Source: Augochlora pura (taxonomy: Eukaryota > Arthropoda > Insecta > Hymenoptera > Halictidae). From it: a stretch of DNA of 64,000 nt. Shown one piece after another: positions 1 through 10,734 of this stretch. The stretch's first letter is position 1. Every line of letters begins with the position of its first letter. The position numbers were made by a program, and so were the translations under genes. The notes below the pieces were generated by a model. It saw only the letters and a program-made list of their open reading frames with translations, searched no databases and was not told the DNA's origin. The stretch is from positions 8,502,663 through 8,566,662 of the forward strand of contig NC_135776.1 in assembly GCF_028453695.1 (NCBI RefSeq), given 5' to 3'.

Positions 1-782
1 TGATTTGTGCTTCCTGGATGTTCCATTTCTGAGCCTCAAAAATGATGAAAAATTAAATTATTCGAAAAGGCGAATATAACAGTTTTGTAGAGCCGAAAGA
101 GGTCTTTTGAGTAGCTTACTTTGCTAATTTATTAACCCAATAGAGAATTTGAGTAATATATTTATTGCTACGTTGATATATATTTATTAGAGATTATTTA
201 ATTAGCTTGTAATTCTAACTTAATAATAAATAATAATAAACGTAATCGTACATGGTTCACCTTGATATTAGTAATAATAGAAAAATATTATCACCTTCAT
301 TTTATTACTTTTATTAGAAACGAATATAACTAAACGAAGTAATATTATAAACTTAACAACAATAATAAAAACATTTTACCAATTTAAGCATTTTAACCAA
401 ATTCTTTGCTTATCCAATATCGCAGTTTTTATAAATTTCGCGAATGAAAACTATTACTTCTTTGTAGATAATCTTTTCTCAGTATAGAATAAGGAAAGTA
501 ATGCTGAAAAATGTATAGTGCTGAAAATGATGTTCCCGTTAATATTCGGATACTTTTAAATCCGTAATAACTTTTTGAGGATCAAACGAATGAATTTTTT
601 TTACAAGACAGAAGGACTAGTATATTACACAAAGTGAACAAAACAAACTAAAATATTTTTTTTTCTTAACCTTTTTATCTGAGCTTATAATGAAAATTTA
701 AACATTGCGTTTTGCAGATCTCAGTAAGTTATTGACATTTATATGTAATTATAGTTATAATTATTAAATATTATGACATATA

Positions 783-788
<6 letters not shown>
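1..788. other. AT-rich non-coding DNA
   Basis: Very AT-rich sequence with frequent stops in all frames. No gene, mobile-element end or ordered repeat seen. Confidence 0.6.

Positions 789-843
<55 letters not shown>
789..843. repeat. (TA)n microsatellite, about 27 units
   Basis: An uninterrupted run of TA dinucleotides, preceded by a short imperfect TATATATG stretch. Length is likely polymorphic and hard to assemble exactly. Confidence 0.97.
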
Positions 844-845
<2 letters not shown>

Positions 846-1479
846 TTACAAATATGTATATTTATATTTAAAATCGTTTAAAACCTATCACGCGATATTA
901 TGATTCTTAATGTTACAATTCAATGATGTTATATCATTGAATTCGTTACATTAAAATCCAATATACTATTATACTACATTATCATATTAAAATTCAATCA
1001 ACTATATTCACTCTGTTACCAAACATATTTTTAAAACATACAAAATGTAGAAAGTAAGAATACATTACACAGAACTCCGCGCTAAATACAAAATGAAACT
1101 AAACCTCCACGATAACCTTAATAACAGCAAACAAATAGGACGAGTTATCTCGTTCGTGAAAAATTCAAGCCTACACAGTAAACTCTAATATCCCCAACTA
1201 AAAGTCGTCGCTAATTACCGCAAGTGTAGTTGATGCGACGTAAAATACTATTTAAAAAAAAAAGAATGCATTTTTAGAATGGCCTAATGATGACCTAAAT
1301 TTCTATCCCATTGAAATACCTATTTTTTTAACCTGATATGCATTTGCATAAACATCCGCAGTCTAATAACGAACTTCCCTCAAGTTGCATTTAAATCGGC
1401 AACACTTGTTAATAGGAAAAGTTGCGCGTGAGAAACGTATATCGATTATCATCTGCGACAACAAACAGGGCAGGTTTTC
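844..1479. other. Non-coding, with one dispersed-repeat end
   Basis: AT-rich DNA without coding signal. Near its right side is a copy of the TTTGCATAAA/CCGCAGTCTA motif listed separately. Confidence 0.55.
1343..1369 (+). repeat. Dispersed repeat end (CCGCAGTCTA motif), copy 1
   Basis: TTTGCATAAA followed by a CCGCAGTCTA core. Closely similar motifs occur at 19404-19430 and 47793-47816. A related inverted pair bounds 44066-44248, so this is probably the end of a small transposable element. No matching left end was found for this copy. Confidence 0.5.
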
Positions 1480-1900
1480 ACGTGGCGGCCAAGTAAAACC
1501 GCGAGCGCAGCGCGGCCGAAGCTTTTAATGGATTTAAAAACCGGTTAACCGAGTATTATTCAGCCAGTTTCATGGCAATTCATGAGACTCTATGATATAT
1601 TTTGCGGCGCAGTCTGCGTTGCAACGGGCGCAAAAATGCATATGCATCAGTGTACTTGTGTGCATGTGCGTGTGTGTGTGTGTGTGCTCTCGTGCCTCTG
1701 AATGCTAAGCAGGCCTCGGGATTATGCGGAAGATTCAAGTATGCGTACCTGATCTCTGCGTATGCGGTCGAGTTACGTGAAAACACGTGCGATTGTATAA
1801 ACTTATGCTCCGCGCGCGATGGTCACGATGTTGCGAGGCGATCGAAACGCGTTTTCGAATATCGAGCAACGCGGTACACGTGATTTATGACAGAAACTAT
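1480..1900. other. GC-richer island, no recognised product
   Basis: G+C rises well above the flanks and CpG is frequent. Overlapping frames on both strands (93 aa plus, 68 aa minus) owe part of their openness to the (TG)n tract, whose translation gives low-complexity Cys/Val or Thr/His/Ala. I recognise no protein family; it may be conserved non-coding DNA. Confidence 0.4.
1671..1686. repeat. (TG)8 microsatellite
   Basis: Eight perfect TG units, preceded by imperfect TG-rich sequence from about 1650. Confidence 0.9.
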
Positions 1901-3719
1901 ACTGTGACCTACAAGAGTGTTCGCATGCCTTTTAAAATACAATAACTGGAGTAAATGACTTGAATTTTGTTTTAGCTGACAAAAAGATTTATTTAATATA
2001 TAGTGAGTGAAATATCGCGTTTCAATTTTGTTATTATTTGGAATGATGATTTATTCGAATTATAACTTCTTTGTACACTCATACACGAAAGTATTCGAAC
2101 GCTTACATTTCTACCATTCAACTAATGAAATATATATACAACTAATGAAATGTATATAAATATACATATGTATTACATGTTGAATTGAAATATATATATG
2201 TTAAGCTTAAGTAACAGAAGTCAAACGCATTCTCCATTATATAAATATTTGTAACTATTTTTTTAAACAAACACGAATAATAAAGGGAATATTAATATAT
2301 TCGTATATAAATAAATAATAAAGAAGAACTTGGAACGAGGAAAAAGAATATTAACCTACAACGCAAATATAAGAAATATATTTTGTAAAAAAAGAGAACT
2401 GTAGATCAATTTAAACAAAAGATTGTAAACGAGATGAAATGTACAATAATTTGATTTTTACGTAAAAAATCAAAGGTTGTTACGTAACGTGTTATGAAAT
2501 ACAACATCCACTAGAATTTCGCATACACCTTTAAATATTTAAACAAAATTGTTTAATTACATTAACTCACATGATATTAATATACTGAAATGGTGTCATT
2601 TGAAAATTAGTATAATGGACTGGAAGTGCTATCGCGGTTTAAGTAGAAATGGAAAATGATTACTATATTTAAAATTAATTAGAATCTAGATTTGTACTGC
2701 AAATTTAGTATAATTTAAATATTTATAGAAATGTATAATAAAAATTCATTACAACTGATATCATCTTATATTTAAAATTCGCCATAGTATTTTCATAATT
2801 TTTAAACAACAAATATCGCCTATCAATTTCGCATCAAATGAAGGAAGGAACTTATGGTATACCCTAATATTATATAAACATAGAAAATTATTTTAAATTT
2901 CAGTTGAAATGGTTAATGTAATGTTAAATGACTCACCTCGGTATTTATTGGTATACTAAATAACTTTTTATAGTAACAAAAAGATAAATACAAGGAAAAC
3001 TGTTTTACATAATTAATTATTTACAGATTTAAGAGAGACCCATTCGAAATTTATAAAAATGAAATGTACTGTAAATGCTCTAAAAAAGGTAACGATTATT
3101 AAAAGTGCCACATAAGTCATTTTAACCCCTCTTGGTATTTCTAGCGACAAATGCATTATCCTATGCACATAACTATGTGACTATATTGCATCAGTTTTCT
3201 ATACCTTTCAAGAGAGGTTTGCAATGGAAATACTTCGCCATTCGGTAATTAACGTGTTTATTGTTCGCGTCTCGAGGCATCTTTGTATTTCAATGAAAGA
3301 TTAATGACTACCCAAAGTGATGTAATTACGCATGCAATATTTTAAACGCACTTTACGCTCGTGTAAGCGATGTGGCGCTTCACCTGTCATTTTCTCACGC
3401 GTGTAACAAACGACCTATCCAGCGCTGGGAATACCCGGACAACCCGATGATATTGCAAACCGAAGAAATAAAATACCAATGATTTTTTGCATGATACAGC
3501 GTGGTACACAATTTTATCGATTATTTATGTTTCAAAATGATTCGAACTAGAGAGAATTGATTTAATCCTGTGTAGCTCGTTTTAACATTGAAGAATACTA
3601 ATTTATTCTGGTTTGTTAATTTAATTGCATTTTTAGTGATAACGTGGTATTCTGTTCTATTGTTTCTTTTTTGTAATCGAAAAGATTGAGAAAAATATAT
3701 TATAATATAAATGGCTATT
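1901..3719. other. AT-rich non-coding DNA
   Basis: No gene or element end recognised. Loose TATAATTTAAATTT-like words occur here and recur across the window, but not in an ordered array. Confidence 0.5.
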
Positions 3720-3851
3720 AAAAATCTACTGTATTTTATATTTTAATTAAAAATCTATTGTACTTTAAATTTTGATTAAACATTTTAAGTTTCCATTAGA
3801 AATGTATTATAATTTAAATTTCTATTGACCATACATTATATTTAATTCTAC
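3720..3851. repeat. 29-bp tandem repeat, two clear units plus decayed units
   Basis: Units starting AAAAATCTA at 3720 and 3749 differ at only a few positions. The following sequence to about 3851 contains weaker copies of the same TATAATTTAAATTT theme, which also appears near 23.6, 27.9 and 29.1 kb. Confidence 0.6.
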
Positions 3852-4235
3852 CACCTATTTAAAATGTTAGACTTACTTACAAATTTAGATATTAGATAAT
3901 TTAGTATCAGACAATTCATTATTATCAGACTGGGGCTCTTTATGCAAAATAAAAATTGTCTAATACCGTAAGAAACAAAAATTAAATAAAAATAAATTGT
4001 TTTCTTTTTCTAAATCATTTTAGTAACAGTTATTTAGTAACTATAATGTTTAACAAACGGAACAAGCTGAAATCAATACATCGATATTAGTTTATTTATT
4101 ACTCAATTTATTTCCTTAAATTTCTTCAACACATTTTTCTTGCAGATGCATAAAATAAGTAATTTGAGTAATTGATTTTGATACATTATCGCGGAAACCT
4201 CTGAAATAATTGAAAATGTGACAGATTTAAATTCA

Positions 4236-4478
4236 CCCTTTGCCGTACCATTGTTTTGACAGTTACCGCGATTAGGAATTTGTCAATGGATATAATTTCT
4301 TAGAAGGAACAGAGCATTAACATTTATTCCGTGCTTGAATTTACTCGAATACTTAAATATTAATAACAAGGGATTAGAATTTTATCCCAATTTTAAAGAA
4401 CAGAATAACATCCACACTTAATCATTTATTACCAGTAATTTCCATCGCGAGTGAAACTCGTCAAAGTACGGTAAAGGG
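4236..4478. mobile_element. piggyBac-like MITE, 243 bp
   Basis: The left end begins CCCTTTGCCGTAC and the right end, read inverted, begins CCCTTTACCGTAC, giving terminal inverted repeats. TTAA follows the right end (4479-4482); the left site has decayed to TTCA. TTAA target duplication and CCC ends are typical of the piggyBac superfamily. It is too short for a transposase and has no long frame, so it is non-autonomous. Confidence 0.65.
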
Positions 4479-4998
4479 TTAAAGGAGGAAGATCAGCTGA
4501 AAATGGATCGAATTAATCGTACTTTAGCGCTGTGTCAACGGTTGCTTAACCGTTTAGCAATTGGAGCGTGATTTCCTACTCCATTACCGGAACGCGAGGA
4601 TTCAATCACACCTGGAATATGTAAATCGCTCGCATTCGGGATCCCCCGAAATTCCAATGGAGTCCGACCAACAATAAAATCTCGGCGACGGTTATCCACA
4701 CGTGTTCATTAAAGCACCGCTATTCAATTATACAATCAATCATTCGTTAGTTACGTGATCAGTCAACTATTTACCGCGTTCGGATTCGATCCTGTCGGAG
4801 ACGAGACACGAACTGTAATTACGGTTAATTAAGTTTTCATACAATGGACNGCGTCGTGAAAACAGTGCGTGAAAAAGGCGTGTAAAGGGTAAATACAGCG
4901 CGCGCGCGCGCGAGGAAACAGGACAATGATCGCGAACGTGATGAATGAATACGAATTGTNATCTGTGGATTGTAAGTTATTTTTGTTATAATAATTAG
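4479..4998. other. Non-coding, with ambiguous bases
   Basis: Mixed-composition non-coding DNA containing unresolved bases at 4850 and 4960 and a short CG run. No gene recognised. Confidence 0.5.
4899..4912. repeat. (GC)7 run
   Basis: Seven alternating GC units in an AT-rich setting. A pure CpG run suggests that CpG sites are not being lost by heavy methylation here. Confidence 0.85.
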
Positions 4999-4999
4999 T

Positions 5000-5221
5000 A
5001 ATACTTTTTCATAAATTATATTTAANNTNAATAATCNATGTTAGTATTTAATACATTATTATATAATGTATAATATATATTATAATATATTTGAAATAAT
5101 CCCCCTTTGAAATACTTTTTCATAAATTATATTTAATGTTAATAATCAATGTTAGTATTTAATACATTATTATATAATGTATAATATATATTATAATATA
5201 TTTGAAATAATCCTCCTTCGA
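5000..5221. repeat. 111-bp tandem duplication, first copy with ambiguous bases
   Basis: Copy 1 (5000-5110) and copy 2 (5111-5221) are almost identical. The ambiguous bases at 5026, 5027, 5029 and 5037 lie in copy 1, and the bases around them match copy 2. The remaining differences lie in the last ten bases of each copy. This may be a young duplication or an assembly artefact. Confidence 0.9.
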
Positions 5222-5907
5222 AATAATAATAGCAATACAATAATTACATGAAGAACAATGTCAGGGAATAAAGTGAACTTACGCGTTAGCAATTAGATTT
5301 AGAACTAATAAAGTATAAAAATTTTTTACTCAGATCTCAATATTCTTTCATATTTTGATATCAGAAATATAATATTCTATTTAGAAAAACGAGATCAACC
5401 TTCAAATTTTCGAAATGCCTCCACCTATAAGAAAAATAAATGCGCTACGTAATGTACCCCTTTAAACCATTTAATTTTACATTTATTATATTGTTACATA
5501 TTAATTTAAAAATTTTGCCAGAAATATATAAAATCTGCGACCGAATTATCAGACTACGGCAAAAATATCTAAATGAATAAGTATTTATTGTATCTATAAT
5601 AGCGCAACTTAAATAACAAAAAAATATAAATATTTAACTAATGTAAATGAATATCTTTTAACAGTTATTATACATTGCCGTTACCAGAATTAATAATCCA
5701 TTCACATTCAACTATCATTTCCTCCTTGCATCTCAACTCAAGCCAAGATTATACACTGTACGTTCACTCTAAACATTTTTTCGCACTCGCTAATTAACAT
5801 CAAAACCAAGTTCACAATTCACAATACAACAACCATACACACAGTACTGATTATAGAAGTATAAGGCGACGGAATGCTGTGCCACGTGTTGGAGTAATTA
5901 ACGAGAT
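5222..5907. other. AT-rich non-coding DNA
   Basis: No gene or ordered repeat seen. A word related to the CTGCG/CAGACTA ends of the small dispersed repeat occurs near 5533-5556 but is too decayed to call. Confidence 0.5.
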
Positions 5908-5959
5908 ATGCAAATTCCTTACCTCTATATTCAGTAATATAGAGGTAAGGAATTTGCAT
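5908..5959. repeat. Perfect 24-bp inverted repeat with 4-base loop
   Basis: The left arm (5908-5931) is the exact reverse complement of the right arm (5936-5959), separated by CAGT. Perfect arms point to a recent origin or a copying artefact. The stem is shorter than a typical animal pre-miRNA and lacks bulges and a large loop. The 107-aa minus frame crossing it has no coding character. Confidence 0.95.
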
Positions 5960-7204
5960 TGACGCAAGTAGTTCATACTTGAAACATCGCTGATCACAGT
6001 GATTAGTTACAATTATTTCAGATAATTTCTGCTTTCTGATTATATAATTATTATAGATACAGTACAGGCGACTCTCGACTTTTGCGCAATTCGCTACTAT
6101 GCATATTTTTAAAAATTCAACTTTGCAAGCATTTGCAGTCAAATGTTCTCTCCGAGTAGATTCAATTTTTATTTATCATAATCTGAAGTTACCAAACTTT
6201 TACATAAAAGTCTTCTTTTAAAGAGGTCCGAACAAATGAAAATGTTACTTTATCCAATCTCCAAATGTGCAATTATTCCTAAAAACTTTTCCGTTTTGAT
6301 GAATATTATTAATTTGGTTAATCAGTAATTAATCAGTCATTTTCATTCTCTTTTAATACTTTATGTAACTATCGTTTTTTAATTTTGAAGACGACAAAAT
6401 TCTTCATTTTGAAGAGCAACAATTGAAGATTTATTAAAAAATTGTTCTAATGTGATAATTATCCCACACAATAAGAAATTAATAGTGTCATTTGACTCTA
6501 TACACAAAATACTAAAGGACGTGTCATTTTATTATTATTTTTTAATCACGTGTCTACGAGGTATTTTAAAATCAACGTTGGGCACAACGTAATTCAACGT
6601 TAAAATCCATTCAAATCTGTTTCTCTAAAACGCAGTTTCAGCGACATACCTTTTTGCAAATTCAATATTGGCACTGATTGTGTCCGTTGATGGAGTTACC
6701 ACGTTTCCTTCGGATATTTTTAATACACACAAAGGTCCTGCGCGACGGCGAGTTATTTTTCCGCTCGGCCTCGTAATTGCATTTCGCCTGTAAGTGTTTC
6801 CCCGTACAATCGAATTTCTGTCTCACTTTCGATCGACGGAGTTGGTATCGGTAAACTCAAACTGTGAACAATATATCCGCTGGTACATGTATATAATACG
6901 TATACGTATACCGCGAGATTTCAATTACAAAACTTTCCACCGCGTCCAGTGAGAAATGCAAATACAGTGTCGGTTGTTTTCCTGTGTTTTAACTGGACTG
7001 CGGATTTTTATAGGGAATACGAATTGTCAACGAATGGAATAACGGAGAAGTTGACTTTTCCTCTTAAACATTTTAGGAGATTGAAAATAATGTAACAATA
7101 TATAGTGTGGCACAGAAGTTTTGTCCACTTAGATATTTCGGTTAGTTTAAACAATGCTCGTAAATGTTACTTATAATAAGTTCTAATGAGATGTAATAGG
7201 AAAT
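5960..7204. other. Non-coding DNA
   Basis: AT-rich with a slightly GC-richer patch at about 6650-6980. No recognisable gene or element end. Confidence 0.5.
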
Positions 7205-7526
7205 AGTATAGTGTAGTGTAACGTAATGTCATGTAATGCAGCGTGATGTAACATAATTTAACGTAATACATCATACTTTAACGTACTGTAACGTAATGTA
7301 ATGTAATTTAATGTAATGCAATGTAATTTAATGTAATGTAATACAACATAATATAACATAATGTAACGTACTATAATGTACTGTAACTTACTGTAACGTA
7401 ATGTAATGTAATGCAATGAAACGTAATGTAACATAATTTAACATAATATAACGTACTGTAATGTACTGTAACGTAATATACTGTACTGTAACGTAATGTA
7501 ATGTAACTTAATATAATATAATATAA
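7205..7526. repeat. Degenerate pentanucleotide array (TAATG/TAACG)n
   Basis: More than 300 bases built from five-base steps such as TAATG, TAACG and TACTG. A TA core keeps the phase while the other bases vary, as in an old expanded microsatellite. Confidence 0.85.
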
Positions 7527-8489
7527 ATGGTATATCTGCAAGTGTAGGTATAGAGAAATTTTGTTATTTTCAGCAGCATGCCATTTTTTACGCTATATTC
7601 CAATAGATCGGCATTTTCTGTATATAAAAGTATTAATTTACAGTTGTTTTAACACTTGCAGTCTCTGAAATGTATGACATTTTTCATAAAGCTATTCATG
7701 TTCGTAATGTCGACCATCCGTAACAATGCAACGTTCTACTTCTTGAACTGTTGCCTCCTTTACAGGTCCTATTGTTAGAATATCTCAGAAAGGGTTATAT
7801 AAGTTTTCTGTCAAATGCAACTTCATGTTCAGAATAAGCCAATCTACTGAAATCAAGCACAAAAAATGGGACATGCTAATTTAAAGTAATAAAGTTGATC
7901 TCTGTACTTTATAACGAATTAATATGAATAAACGAAACTGTTTTTACCTTCAATGTTGTAACATGAATTTAAAGGTATTGGCAACTTTAAATTCGACATA
8001 TATTGAACATATAACATATGTTATTATTCAACATATATTGACTAAATGGGCAACACATAAATAATGTTTCAGTTTATTTGTATATTTTATCTGTTTCTAT
8101 GTTTATGTATTTATATATATTTAATAAAAGTTTATATACTTAGTATATTTTACATATATTAATATTCAGCAACTGATCTGACAGATACATAAATTCTAAA
8201 ACCGCCAGAAATCGGACTTTCATTTCACAATTATCGACAACAGATAATTAAATAAATCATTCTTATCACCAAACCGCGGTTCACTATAGAAAATAAAAAT
8301 TGTCCACCGGAAATGCACGAAACAGTTATCAAACGAGACTGTCGTATTCCTCAGTCCTTATCACGTGTCTACTGTGTCTCAAACTGCGGCTATTCAACGT
8401 TCTCCATAAACGCACAAAATCGCGTCAACAATGCGTTCGAAGCTTGCACAGACTTCACCTGATTTTTATTCAAATAAATCCACCGTCGG
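7527..8489. other. AT-rich non-coding DNA
   Basis: No gene or repeat structure recognised. The short frame at 8300-8494 shows no family resemblance. Confidence 0.5.
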
Positions 8490-9060
8490 CATGAGATCGC
8501 TTTGTTTGAGAACGCGTTGCGTAATTCGAACACTCGACTATTACGAATCTGCATAACAATCGCATTAGCGAATTCCGGGAAGGAGGGAAGGGGGAGCTGA
8601 TTCTTCGAGAGCGTTAAAACGCGGAGGCGAATAGCTGCGCGCGGGAATAATTAAAGTAACGAGCATGCGTACTCTATTAAATCGGCGCACAATATGCAAA
8701 CGCGAAATTCGCCTGTATTATTGCGTAAAGCGTGGAACAGTTTCGGAACGATTTTAAAAGCGAGCATTGAACCGCGTGCGCGATATACAAGGAAAGAATT
8801 CCGCTTTCTAATTCCTCGATCGATCGAATTCTCGTTTTGAGTTTCTTACGAAGTTACCAGTTCGGAACGAATCATCCGATAATAACACCGACGCGGTTGG
8901 CAAACGAGGGATCGAAAGAAACTTTCGGTTTCGATTCCGGCGGGCTGAACAAATACCGGAAACTTTCGTTCTCGATATCACGATTTCGAACGTTGAGTCT
9001 TGGCGAAGCGAGGAAATTTCGAGCGAGCATCGTTCCGTAATTATTATTATTAGTTTATGA
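8490..9060. other. GC-richer island, no recognised product
   Basis: CpG-rich sequence with many TCGA and CGAAA words. Frames of 111 aa (minus) and 67 aa (plus) overlap each other; neither resembles a known family. More likely regulatory or simply GC-richer DNA than an exon. Confidence 0.4.
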
Positions 9061-9151
9061 ATTGGGTTGACGTTCTTTAGCGAACGATGTAAAAGAGTAT
9101 TTCTTAGTGTAACGTACTTTAGATAATTAGAAATAGGTAACATAACCTTAA

Positions 9152-9389
9152 CGCTTTATCGACCGGTCAATCGGTTGTAAAAATGTTCGTTTCTATTTTG
9201 ATTTTATTTATCTCATTAATCGCGTAAGGTATTTAATATTTAAAAAGTTATGTAATAATATTGAAGCTTGTAGTACAATCTAACAAAATCTCAATAATAG
9301 ATACAAAATTAATGATTACCATGGCAACTGATTCACAAGCTACCGATCGGGGCAAAAAGCCGATTTATAGGCTACCGATCGATAAGGTG
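9152..9389. mobile_element. TTAA-flanked MITE, 238 bp
   Basis: TTAA at 9148-9151 and 9390-9393 flanks inverted ends that share CTTATCGA-type sequence (left CGCTTTATCGACCGGT, right inverted CACCTTATCGATCGGT). TTAA duplication suggests piggyBac-type mobilisation. No transposase frame is present. Confidence 0.65.
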
Positions 9390-9411
9390 TTAACACCTTG
9401 ATTTTAGCATG

Positions 9412-9461
9412 CATAGGCTCATACTCATTTAGAATACATAGGCTCATACTCATTTAAAATA
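9412..9461. repeat. 25-bp tandem duplication
   Basis: Two adjacent 25-base units, each beginning CATAGGCTCATACTC, differ at one base. Confidence 0.9.
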
Positions 9462-10407
9462 AATAGCCACATTTAGATTACATACACTGATACTCAAAAA
9501 TATTCGAACGCTTGCATTGACATAACCTCTACCATTCAACTAATTAAATATATTACTTAAACAAAAGCATTCGATATAACATGACACATATAACGTTTTA
9601 AGACCGCCTAAGCGAAATTAGAAAATATTTCAACAATAAATACCGTCTTTACAGTACATTTACAGTAAAAACGTACCAGAAGAGACTCGCAAAAGTATAT
9701 GAACTCTCACAAGGTGTTTCCTTAATTTTTTTGCACAGTTTTTCGAGTACTTTTGTTAATCTGACAATAAAATTGTTTCCTGTCAACTATATGGTAAAAC
9801 ATTGAATTTAAAAAGGGTATTATTTTTTCAATAAGAAATTGAGGTCGCCTTTATTGTTTTAAATGGCATTGAATATTCTTTACTTCATATTATGGTGGTC
9901 GTATGAAGACCATATTTCATTCAGCTGAAATAAGTATTTTAATAAATATATAAACACTAGGTTCACAGAACCTGTCAAAATGACGGACTAATTTTATAAT
10001 TTACAATTATTCAGAATCACACATTTTTTAACTATTTATTGAACATATATATTAGTCGCGGCAAATATTACAAAATCACTCATTAAAAATCAAAATAAAT
10101 TTCTTATTATTATTTTTATAAATTAACATAAAACAGCTACTTTTAATCCGTAAAATTAATATGAAAGATCAAGAAAAATGTATGCTATCAAAATGAAATT
10201 TTACGGTATTCAAATACATGCTCGTCAACAATTAGTTAAATCTAGAAAATAACAGCACTGTAAATAACAATTTTATACTGCAGTCACTTAGAAGATAGGC
10301 AGCATTAATATTACGTAATCGTATTAATAATTCGTAAAAATGAAAAACGATCTACCACATTGTGACCTTTATGTTCAATCTATTTTATCCGTCCGTATAA
10401 TTATTTC
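9462..10407. other. AT-rich DNA, possible 3' UTR of the minus exon
   Basis: No coding signal. A minus-strand AATAAA (plus TTTATT at 10035-10040) lies about 370 bases downstream of the stop of the exon candidate at 10408-10731 and could be its polyadenylation signal. At about 9958-9990 AACACTAGG and GTCAAAATGAC resemble ends of TTAA-type elements. Confidence 0.35.
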
Positions 10408-10731
10408 TTAATCATGCGGACACCTATGAAACGGAACTTTGATTCCGCTTTTGAATGCCTGTTGCCCCATAGCGAGAGCGGTGTGTCGCGTTTGGCGCAG
10501 CCATAAATTGATATCGTCAAGACAAGTGTTACGGTTAGGTTGCAGTCCAGAACAGGGCAGCAATTCTAACAGTACTTCGTGCCTTGAACAGTTCGTGCGG
10601 TCTCTACACGATTGGTAATCTTCGCAACACGGTATCGCGATGGAACAGGATGCGACGGAGACGTTCCATGTTCTCTTAAAGACTGAAACTCGCATACATA
10701 TGTATTGTACGTGTCGCGTAGTTGCATCCAC
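10408..10731 (-). CDS. Candidate terminal exon, cysteine-rich (GDNF-receptor/GAS1-like spacing?)
   Basis: A 107-codon frame runs to TAA at 10408-10410. Just upstream on the minus strand is a good splice acceptor, TTTCAG then G (AG at 10732-10733), so the frame may enter from an intron and not start here. The first codon is GTG; the first in-frame ATG is codon 13. Cysteines fall at residues 12, 29, 35, 36, 42, 48, 60, 70 and 104. From residue 36 the spacing is C-x5-C-x5-C-x11-C-x9-C followed by an Ile/Leu-rich helix-like segment. That spacing resembles the GDNF-receptor-alpha/GAS1 domain of extracellular receptors, but the usual later C-x-C is absent. Composition is clearly less AT-rich than the flanks. 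The exon reading and the family are inference; a chance frame remains possible. Confidence 0.35.
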   Translation of the reverse strand: MDATTRHVQYICMRVSVFKRTWNVSVASCSIAIPCCEDYQSCRDRTNCSRHEVLLELLPCSGLQPNRNTCLDDINLWLRQTRHTALAMGQQAFKSGIKVPFHRCPHD

Positions 10732-10734
10732 CTG

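Noticed and set aside
5819..6142. 107-aa minus frame as a gene
   Set aside because: It crosses the perfect hairpin, is AT-rich, and has no domain or splice support.
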